A DNA stretch of 64,000 nt from Pestalotiopsis fici W106-1. Lineage: Eukaryota; Ascomycota; Sordariomycetes; Amphisphaeriales; Sporocadaceae. The DNA lies in assembly GCF_000516985.1 (NCBI RefSeq), contig NW_006917092.1, forward strand, positions 2,124,619 through 2,188,618, read 5' to 3'. The notes beneath the pieces were generated by a model. That model was not told the DNA's origin. It saw only the letters and a program-made list of their open reading frames with translations, and did no database searches. This document shows, in pieces, positions 36,574 to 44,703 of this stretch. The stretch's first letter is position 1; each line of letters opens with the position of its first letter. The position numbers and the translations under genes are program-made.

Positions 36574-36873
36574 TCAACTCTTGACTCTTGTCATGAGTCG
36601 ACAGCGCCCCGCCAATCTAGATTGATGGTTATTATAGTCCTGCAGCAGCGTGTACATTCGCCCCGAATCATCACGAACCGATACCGCAGTCCATTCCGGT
36701 ACTGCAGTATACCCAGAGACAGCCGCTGGATGATTCGGTATTTCATCTATCACCTTCAACCGCTCGGCCTCTGGAGACTTGAGGAAAGGCACCAGGCGCC
36801 GATTGTGGCTGATCAATAGCTTATGTGGATTTATTGCCACTTTTGCACCCTGTTCTTGGAAGACATGCATCAA
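36574..36873 (-). pseudogene. orphan protein-like fragment, ~98 codons
   Basis: A minus-strand frame that reads like real protein (AINPHKLLISHNRRLVPFL, EIPNHPAAVSGYTAVPEW) but has no recognisable start domain, upstream exon or family. It lies just past the 3' end of the disordered-protein gene and is in a separate frame from it. It may be a truncated gene relic, a small gene or chance. It is listed so that it can be searched. Confidence 0.3.
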
Positions 36874-36965
36874 ATTGTAAGAACGGAAAAGATAAAAACT
36901 TCATTTTCTTCTAGGATCCCGATGGCGACTCTGACCAAACAAGCCTCCGTCACGGCCGGCTAACA

Positions 36966-37229
36966 TCATATAAAAGCATTCGTGTCGTCTGTTCCTGCAA
37001 TTCTGCGCCTCCGACTGTCCAAGAAGAGCTCCACCATGTCCTTGCTCCTCACTGACTGTCTGCTTGCACTGTTTTGAACACTTGAAGCTCCAGCAATCGG
37101 AGTTTGGTATACACTATTATCAGCTGTGAATCTCGGACTGACGTTCTCTGTTTTCTGACAAGATAGTGAAGACGCCGACTGTTGCGTTCTCGTTTCTACA
37201 ACTTTCAAAGGGCTCCCTGACTCCCTGCG
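36966..37229 (-). other. in-frame coding-like extension downstream of UAG 37230
   Basis: After TAG at 37232-37230 the same frame continues for 87 sense codons to TGA at 36968-36966. The segment keeps the Ser/Thr/Gln-rich style of the gene and ends in MVELFLDSRRRRIAG, which looks like a structured basic C-terminal motif. A frame-keeping 66-nt intron can be drawn (GTGGCC...CAACAG), but its donor is weak. Confidence 0.55.
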
Positions 37230-40077
37230 CTACAGTGGGGCCACATTCTGGTCTTGTGTCTTGAGAGCACTGAGAGATCGAGTTTGGACGACAGTTCGAG
37301 GCTTGGATGTATTGCGGTTGCCACAAGTACCAATATTGGGCGTATTCTCATTGACTTTATCCGTCTGTACATGTGCCATCGAAGGTTTGATCTTTAGAAT
37401 ATTGTTGACAGGAGGGTAAGATGTCGCGACTGGCCTTTGTTTTGTGGCCGGCGCTGCTTTTGCAAGCCCATCAGTACGGATATCGTCTAACTGCCCCCGC
37501 GGTCTCTGAGGATCATTCTTGACTGCACAGGACACTTGATCAGCTGAACCGAATATCTCGACTTTGCGCGGAGAAGCCGATTCGTCCTCCCCATCGCCGT
37601 CAATCTGTGCATTTTCGCGAACATGTCCGCCACCCCACGTTAGGTCGGGTTGACTGACCACTTTCTCTATACTTTGAGGATGCTCAAGGCCTGAGCATTG
37701 GCCATCCAACTCTGACATATTGGCGGAGAGCCACGACTTCCAATCACTCGAACTCGTAGATGATGTAGACCGATGAGCAATACTGATCCTCGGGCTTTGA
37801 TACTTAGGGGGGTCGAGAAAGATGGTAGCATGCCCGTGTTTCTCCGACGGCTGTAGAAGATTTGGAACGAGACCATGAGTGCTACATGAGGTATCAACGA
37901 GAGCTACATCGTTGGAATAGATGCTTTCCTCGTATGCCATCTTCTGGTCATTTTCAGACTCGCTAGTGCTCGGACGTCGAATCCGAACTTCAGGCAGCGA
38001 CATTTTCCAAGGATTGAATGCAGGAGATTTGGGTAGCGACGCTTCGGCAGCCGCTTGCATAGATCCCCGTACAGCGCGTCGGTAAGGGCTTTGCGTCCTG
38101 AACAAATGACATTCTGGACTTCCAAAGAATGCTGAGCTCCGTGCGGACAACGTTTTGATTGGGGACGCAGGCTTTTTGGCATTCGTGATTGTGAGTGATC
38201 GAGTCGAAAAACTCGAGCTTCGCTGCAGGCTGGTATCTCGTAGTGCAGACGATACATCGTCAGCCGAATTCGTTGTTTCCAATCGTATGTTGTTGCAGCT
38301 GATGAAGGGATCATCGGTTGGATCTGAATCATTCTTGACTGTGTCAAATTGCATGGTATGGGTAATACCAGATGGGGGCCCGGTTTTGTTGGCGTCGTTG
38401 ATGATTGTTGTCTTGGACGAAGAGAAAGATCTGGAGCTGCCTCTGGTGGGCACGAGATCTTGTTCGACAAAAACTTCTAGGCTTTTTTGACTCTGGTTGT
38501 GAGAGATTTGGACTCTCTTGGGAACTTCCATGCCAGTCCTTTTCATGAGAGCCGAGTACAATCTTTGCCCTCTCAAGTTGTTTGCAGAACTGTTCGTGGT
38601 AGAATTTGAATGGATCGTATCTTCCTGTATGTCGGTCCATTCATTGTAGATTGGACGTCGCCGTTGGTGCGAAGCGGCATACGCTCCAGTTTCTTTGATC
38701 ACCGATAAACGCTGTTTTCCTTGTGTAGTTTGTGAACTATTAACAGTGCCGCAAGTTGTTCCATCCGAATCAGACCAGCTAGTCACCCTCGACCTTTCGT
38801 CGGAAGTCCTTCTCTCACTATGGAGGCTTTCAAGACTGCCTTGGCGAGAATGCAACTGATGCTCCAAAGGGATATTGTGGAATGACGGGATACCGGAGCT
38901 GACGCGAGAAACTGTTGTGGTTTCTTTCCCAGTGCTGTCAGAATGACGGTCCTCAGATGCGTGGTCTGAGTCTCTCAAGTCAGTCACATAGGTCCTTCGT
39001 GCTTCCACCTGCTGAGGCGGAATCGTAACGTCTTCAGTGTCGCCTCTGATGGTGCTGAACAAGGCTTTCAATTTGTGCTTGAAGTTTTGAGAAACCTGGC
39101 GTGCCTTGAATCTCAGGCTACTATCCTTCGTGCCCTTGACACGTAGAGAAGTCGTGCCATCACTAAGATTCCGTAGTGTCTTCTTGAAGATCTTTTCCGG
39201 CCTAGCTGACCTGGAGCGCAGTTGGGCAGAAGATTGTGATTTCACGAGGCGAGGTATAGTGCTTGCTGCGCTGGGCTCGTTTTTTGCAGCGATTGGCGAT
39301 GTGTTGTGGTTGAAGGTGGACGTGCTGGAAGATTCCTGTCTGGACCTCAGCACGCTCATCGATCTTGGAGTCCTCAATGCAGATATTTCACTATATTTAA
39401 CGCTGCGGGCACCTGAGTGGTCGTGTCAGTATTAATTGTCTCTCATACTGGTCCTGAATTTACACACCTGGTGTTACTCCCAATTCCGAACCCGGGTACA
39501 TTGATTTGGATTTTCGCAATTGACCATGAGAACTAGGAGCTGAAGCGGTTTCATCTTCACGTGTGTAATGTTCCTCTCCTACAAGAAGCGCATTAATGTA
39601 GTTGCCCGCCACGCCCTTTGCAGCAGAGACCATGCCAGAGGCTGATGCATGGCTCTGTGGTTGCAGTCGCTGTGTCTGTCCTGTCTGACTCAAACTTGTA
39701 TTGGCACGAATGACCCTAGTACGTCTCTGCTTGGAAGGAGTATATGGCGCCGTCTCGTCCTTGGGGTTCGAGGCAGAGCCCTTGGGTTGAACAAATCGAA
39801 CGCTTTGTTGTCTTCGAATGGGATGTGTATCGGAATGTCTTTCGGGGGAGCTCTGATGGCGACTCAGTGCTGGCCGTTCGCTTGATCGAGGTGGTGGCCA
39901 ATATGCGACACTATTTGACGCTCGATCTCTGGCTCTCACGAAAGCCTCCACAGCAGCACTTTGTGCATCATGTTCGGCTGTCTCTGGGTGGACGTGTATC
40001 AGCTGGACGTTCTTCACGGACGAGGTTGACTTGCGGCGGGGGAGATCCTGGGATTTGGTGCTGTTGCGACGCTGCAT
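37230..40077 (-). CDS. large intrinsically disordered fungal protein, function unknown; ends at an in-frame UAG
   Basis: Two minus-strand exons, 40077-39468 and 39412-37230, joined by a 55-nt intron, give 930 aa to the first stop. The start is ATG 40077 (MQRRNSTKSQDLPRRKS); the open frame further upstream lacks protein character. An early segment (VQLIHVHPETAEHDAQSA) may be folded and is followed by basic, Ser/Arg-rich sequence. Residues ~205-930 are Ser/Thr/Pro-rich, with many R-x-x-S and S-P sites suited to kinases and a small basic helix near ~290 (RQVSQNFKHKLKALFSTI). No catalytic domain is visible. The first stop is TAG at 37232, and the frame then stays open for 87 codons with protein-like sequence, so the true C-terminus is uncertain. 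It could be a cytoskeletal, polarity or signalling scaffold, but nothing here proves that. Confidence 0.72.
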
Positions 40078-40555
40078 GTTGATAATCCTAAGTATGCACC
40101 CACGGGATTGTGTTGGAATCTGCAGTATTAACCAAAAACACCGTGCTGATGATAGTGCTGAAGAATTGTATAATGCATCTGATAAGAGCCGGATACAGTT
40201 AAGGATCTTGAATCTGTGTCGATTGTCATTGCTCTTCGGCTTTGGGGTGACGATGTGGTGGTATTGTTCTCGAATTTCTGGGCAAGGACTACCTAAGGTG
40301 TGTAGTCGAATGGCTCTTTCCTCAATGCCACAGACGACCCAAAATTGTGGTTCTCGCCTCGAGTACTTACCTGGCATACTGCTCCAAGGTTCTGTCGAGA
40401 AAGAAACTACAGGTTCATGTTTATTTAATTTCAAGAGGTTCAAAATTGTACCATAGTCTCATGTATAAATTCCCAAATCTGTTCTTTATGTATTCATTGT
40501 TCACGTCTATATAGTGGAGTACTTCGTGGTCTGCTCAAATGACTGACAGAAGACC
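40078..40555. other. intergenic spacer
   Basis: 478 bp holding the upstream leader of the disordered-protein gene and the 3' flank of the hydrolase gene. No feature is seen. Confidence 0.45.
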
Positions 40556-42328
40556 TCAAATAAAGGGCAAGATTACGTGACTGGGATACTCGCCTCCCAG
40601 ATGCACGTTGTGCTTGCCCTTGTTCTTGACATGGTCAAATGTCCCAAAGTTGCTGACAGCGTGACTTCTGCCGCTGATGCTGACTCTCAAGCCCTCGCCG
40701 GCCTCGAACTGGATGCCCGTCGCCCAGATTCCAATGTCAAGACGGACTACAGTTCCAGGCTCGATCTTTTCCTCCTTCTCATGTGGGTGGTAGGGCCAAT
40801 TTGGATGTATCGATCTGCTCTCGTCAATCGCCCTGTGCGAAGCGCGGAGGATACCAAGTGGGCCCTTGTAGGTGACAACCTCGGTCTTTTGTTGAGGCGT
40901 GAACTCGTCGAAGGACTTGACTGGCACTCCTTTCCACGGAATGTTGAGATTGAGCATTGGCTGACCAGAAGCATCCAGTTTCTCAATAAAGACATACACG
41001 TCCATGTCATCCAAGTCCTTGCATGACATGTAGACTACAGCTTTGGGCATGCCCAAAAGCCGGCTCGCTTTCTCGAATGTGTATGTAAAGGACGCCGAGT
41101 CATGTGTTTCAGAGTTGTAGCTTACCGCTGCACTCTCCTTTGGAGGCTGCAGGTCAAGCTTTTGGTCTGATGAGAGGTAAAATTGCTTATACTCTGTTCT
41201 TGCAGGGGGGAATTCCTCCTCCACAATGTTCTCGATGGGGTCGTTTTGACCGAATCTCAGAGCTGTAAGACGAATCTTGGGTGTCTTTTCCCATCCATTG
41301 TCGACGCCCTTCAGGTATCGGTCGAAGAATTGGACGAGCTCCTCCATACCCTCTTTATTGCCGTACATGTCATACCACTCTTGGGTGCCGTGCCACCGGA
41401 GCCACTTGTTCGGGTTATCGACATCAAGCCAGCCCCTAATAGCTCCCATTCCGTGCATTGTGTTTGTCCAAGTTCCTGTGATGTAGGTGGGTACCTTGAT
41501 CTTCTTCATATCAGGTCGCTTGTCATTCCACCAGGCATCGGCCAGGGGTTGCTGGGCAAACTTTTCCTTAAAGCTTTCCATGCCGTTTCGACCTTTCAGC
41601 ATGTAATTGACGATAAGGTGGTCAAACAAATCCCCTGCGTAGATGCCGCCTCTGGCGAACTGCTCGCGAAACAAGTCACCACAGCCTTCCCAGGGTGCAA
41701 TGGCTTTCAGGCTCGGAGGCTGGAGAGCGGCTATAAACCATTGCACAATGGCTAGGTGAGAGTTTCCTGCAAGTCCAACGGTACCGTCGCACCAAGAGAG
41801 CTTTGCGAGCGCCTCAATGGTGTCGTATCCATCTTCCGCCTCTTGACTCCCCATGATGACCATGTGACCATCGCTGTCGCCCACGCCGCGGTTATCGATG
41901 TTGACCACGGCGTAGCCCCTGGGAACCCAGGTCGCTGGATCGATGCTTTCGAATTTCTCGAGACCGGACAGGGTTTCGGCTGGAATACCAAGGTCCCACG
42001 GCGTCATCAGAGAGAGTGACATTAGCCCGTTGAACTTCTTGCCAAAGGGCGACCAGCACAAAATCGCCGGCACTTTCGCCGGGGCCTCGCCGCTAGTGGA
42101 AGGAGGAGGACGATAGATGTCGGCGCGAAGAACGGCACCATCTCGCATGGTGATGGGCACATCGTGATCAACCTGAATTGCCGCGTCGAGGGGCTTTGCT
42201 CTGGGATCGGGGTATTTCCAGCCGGCTGGGAGGACCTCGCTTCGCTCGTTGAGACCTTGGTAGCCTCCCTGGCCAACTTCAGGGGCGCCAATAGGCACAA
42301 TTGGGGCTTTGGGAATAGCTGCAGACAT
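40556..42328 (-). CDS. CocE/NonD-type alpha/beta-hydrolase (X-Pro dipeptidyl-peptidase S15-like)
   Basis: Single exon, 590 aa, starting at ATG 42328. An N-terminal S15-type alpha/beta-hydrolase domain has VPITMRDGAVLRADIYRP (~58-74), the GYAVVNIDNRGVGDSDG block (~138-154), the nucleophile elbow GLAGNSHLA with S190, and KAIAPWEG (~208-215). The putative His is H313 (LRWHGTQEW). The C-terminal ~200 residues are the jelly-roll PepX_C domain (YFIEKLD-like strands, IEPGTVVRLDIGIWATG, EGLRVSISGRSHA). The acid position that is usually Asp appears as Asn in GTWTN (N289); this is an alignment by eye. No signal peptide, so probably a cytosolic esterase or amidase. It is divergent from the dioxygenase gene and part of the 40.5-50 kb group. 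Confidence 0.88.
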   Translation of the reverse strand: MSAAIPKAPIVPIGAPEVGQGGYQGLNERSEVLPAGWKYPDPRAKPLDAAIQVDHDVPITMRDGAVLRADIYRPPPSTSGEAPAKVPAILCWSPFGKKFNGLMSLSLMTPWDLGIPAETLSGLEKFESIDPATWVPRGYAVVNIDNRGVGDSDGHMVIMGSQEAEDGYDTIEALAKLSWCDGTVGLAGNSHLAIVQWFIAALQPPSLKAIAPWEGCGDLFREQFARGGIYAGDLFDHLIVNYMLKGRNGMESFKEKFAQQPLADAWWNDKRPDMKKIKVPTYITGTWTNTMHGMGAIRGWLDVDNPNKWLRWHGTQEWYDMYGNKEGMEELVQFFDRYLKGVDNGWEKTPKIRLTALRFGQNDPIENIVEEEFPPARTEYKQFYLSSDQKLDLQPPKESAAVSYNSETHDSASFTYTFEKASRLLGMPKAVVYMSCKDLDDMDVYVFIEKLDASGQPMLNLNIPWKGVPVKSFDEFTPQQKTEVVTYKGPLGILRASHRAIDESRSIHPNWPYHPHEKEEKIEPGTVVRLDIGIWATGIQFEAGEGLRVSISGRSHAVSNFGTFDHVKNKGKHNVHLGGEYPSHVILPFI

Positions 42329-42740
42329 GATGACAACCTATGAATGATGACAATATCTACAAGTTTGCCCGCGCATTCTACAATCTTTCCACGACGACCA
42401 TTTACATGCTCTAGCTCTCAACACCCCACATTGCTACTTTCGGTAATCATAGACTATAGTGGAGTGAGGGGCCGTCGAAAAAGAAGGGTCCATGTCTGAG
42501 ACATGTCTTGTGACAGCCAGGTGAACTGCCAAACTCAGTAGAGTCATTCTGCGTCGTAGAGGCGAACCTGTTATCGTGTAGATTCTGATCGACGACTTCG
42601 GCATCCCCCAGATTCCCCAAGATGCCGATGAATTAGTGATTCCCTATTGGAGGGGCTGCCCCAAAAGGGTGCGGGCCGGTGGAGATTCTTTAAGAGTATA
42701 CTAGATTTGGAGATGGACGCCACGATGTGGAGAAGAGATA

Positions 42741-42765
42741 CCGAACCGAACCACTCCGAGCCGAA
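42741..42765 (+). promoter_or_regulatory. cluster of four CCGA(A/G) units
   Basis: CCGAA, CCGAA, CCGAG and CCGAA occur within 25 bp, starting at 42741, 42746, 42756 and 42761. CCG/CGG half-sites are what Zn2Cys6 regulators recognise, and one is encoded 2 kb away. Binding is inferred. Confidence 0.4.
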
Positions 42766-42844
42766 AGACGTGAATGATTGGGGCAATTGTTAGGTCCCGA
42801 GTAACATGACTGGGAAAACATCGATGATCAACCGCATCGAGATT

Positions 42845-42858
42845 CGGTCAATGATCCG
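42845..42858. promoter_or_regulatory. CGG-N8-CCG inverted half-site pair
   Basis: CGG at 42845 and CCG at 42856, separated by 8 nt and within the longer inverted TCGG/CCGA pair, ~205 bp upstream of the dioxygenase start. The form suits a dimeric Zn2Cys6 regulator. Confidence 0.45.
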
Positions 42859-43063
42859 AACCGAGCATAGCCTCCCCAGGATGACACCGAGGGGATACTC
42901 ACTGGATCGGAGAGGCGAACATGGAGTTGGCGCTACTTTCCTGTGACTACAGATATAAGGAAGTTGAGAATCGTTTGTCTTGGGAACAATATTCAGCATA
43001 TTCAAATCAACGACTGAGTTGAGAACATATTGAAACAGATATACACACAACACTATCTGCATC

Positions 43064-44220
43064 ATGGGTTTCAACAGCGACGCAAAGACGACTGCCGTGG
43101 TCGTTGACACGCCCACGTACGAGTACAAGAAGGTGGACACCACCAACCACCGAGTTCCGAAGCCATCTGGCCCCAACAAGATCTTCGAACAGGAGGGTGT
43201 CACCTATGGCGACTGGAGAGATGACCTCGTCCGCGACGGTTACGTTGTTGTCAAGGGTGCTGTCCCCAAGGACCGCATTGAGGCATACGGTGAGGATATG
43301 ATGTCCTACCTTGAGAACTTGTGAGTTATCCCCTTTCGCCTTGATTGCAACAATATTCGAAGCAAACACTGACTCAGCATCCCAGCGGCGGCGGTCTTGG
43401 CTTCAAGCGGGATGACCCTTCCACTGTTGAGGAGAAGCACCTCCCCATTATTACCGAGAAGGGCATGATCCTGGGCTATGGTGCCCAGCACGAATCCTTT
43501 GCCTGGGGTATCCGCCAGGAGCCCGGTGTGATTGAAGCCTTTGAAAAGGTGTACGACACGCCCGATGTCATTGTCTCCTTCGATGCTGTGAACATCTCTT
43601 TCCCCAACCGAAAGGACATCAAGCCCAACAAGCCCTGGCCGCACCAGGACCAGGACCCCGAGAAGCCCGGCTTCCGGTGCCTGCAGGGGCTGGTCAACGT
43701 GTTCCCCAACGGCGACAAGGACGGCGGCCTGATTGTGTGCAAGGGCGCGCACCTGCTGAGCGAGGAGTTCCACGAGGCCTTCAAGAACGAGACCAACCGA
43801 ATCTGGGCCTGGACCAAGGAGTGGTACGGCTTCACCGACGAGGGCATGGCCTGGCTCAAGGACAAGGGCTGCGAGTGGATCAAGGTCAATGCCGAGCCCG
43901 GCGACCTCTTGCTCTGGGACAGCCGCACGCCGCACTACAACCTCAGCCCCACGGGCACGGCGCCGCGCTTCTGCACCTACACGTGCTACATGCCCGCCGC
44001 CGACGCCACCCAGGAGGACCTCATTCGCAAGAAGGGAGCCTTTGACAACCTCCAGGGCACCACCCACTGGCCCAACGCCATGCACGTGGCCGACCTCCCC
44101 GTCAAGCGCAATGGCGAGGACTGCCCCTACAACACCCGCAAGCCGAGGAAAGCCCCAGAGATGACCGAGAGAGGTTATCTATTGACGGGCATTCCTTACA
44201 TCCAGCCTACGTCAGCATAA
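43064..44220 (+). CDS. phytanoyl-CoA dioxygenase (PhyH) family Fe(II)/2-oxoglutarate oxygenase
   Basis: Two exons, 43064-43320 and 43386-44220, give 363 aa. The 65-nt intron ends at CCCAG (43385), which yields YLENFGGGLGFKRDD; the earlier CAG gives a wrong frame. The iron ligands are H172-x-D174 (WPHQDQDP) and distal H269 (SRTPHYNLSP), with the 2-oxoglutarate-binding Arg in the following APRFCTY strand. GLVNVFPNGDKDGGLIVCKGAH is the PhyH-type double-stranded beta-helix core. PhyH enzymes hydroxylate lipids, CoA esters or secondary metabolites using O2 and 2-oxoglutarate. No peroxisomal SKL-type signal is present (it ends in QPTSA). The codons are strongly GC-biased, so the gene is probably well expressed. 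It pairs with the CocE-type hydrolase. Confidence 0.92.
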
Positions 44221-44703
44221 ATGAGCTCGAGAAGAGTTATTTTGTATTTTAGCGTTTGATAACCAAAATTGTAAAATGTGCCAATACTTTCTGGGACTTT
44301 CTTTTGTGATAAAATGCAATATTTCTCGTGCTGGCATGCAGAATAGTGATTGGTGATTTGTTAATTAGGAAGAGTTGAATAACTCGGAGAAATTCGTTAT
44401 AAAAACTAATACGCTTAAAAAAGGAAATTCCAATTAAGCAAATAAGACGAAAAGTTTCGCAAATAGTTTCCTTTTTATATTTGAAAATATAATGCTTGGT
44501 CTCTAATTAGCCTGTGATAATCATATAAGAACATGATTGTGTGGGTATGTACTTTCGATATTTAATGTAAATAGGTGGCTTAAACTGGAATTCTATGTAT
44601 TCATCATTCAGATAGATCATCACCAATCAGTCGCCCAATAATCTGGTATATTTTTCAAGCATTTCATCGTCAAATCGTACAAATCTCAACAAAAAAGTCC
44701 GTT
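44221..44703. other. AT-rich 3' region between convergent dioxygenase and regulator genes
   Basis: Strikingly AT-rich compared with the GC-rich dioxygenase gene to its left. It contains the nested inverted repeat listed separately and no coding feature. Confidence 0.5.
44417..44476. repeat. nested inverted repeat in convergent intergenic region
   Basis: An outer arm AAAAAGGAAA (within 44417-44427) pairs with TTTCCTTTTT (44467-44476). Inside lies the palindrome CGAAA-AG-TTTCG (44448-44459). It could fold as a hairpin and serve 3'-end formation for both convergent genes, or be a relic of a small element. Confidence 0.4.

Larger units (their letters stand above)
42329..43063. promoter_or_regulatory. 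divergent promoter of hydrolase and dioxygenase genes
   Basis: 735 bp shared by two genes transcribed away from each other, which suggests co-regulation. It contains CCG/CGG arrays (listed separately) and a TATA-like GATATAAGG at ~42951, about 110 bp before the dioxygenase ATG. Confidence 0.6.

Noticed and set aside
35696..36625. 309-codon open frame on the plus strand
   Set aside because: It begins without an ATG, the first ATG leaves only ~135 codons, composition is Ser/Leu-rich and there is no domain or splice partner.
15319..40077. Global UAG reassignment as explanation for the two interrupted genes
   Set aside because: Several well-defined proteins here (hydrolase, subtilisin, eS27) end at UAG in the expected place.
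43306..44085. 259-codon frame antisense to the dioxygenase
   Set aside because: Antisense shadow caused by strong third-position GC bias of the PhyH gene.
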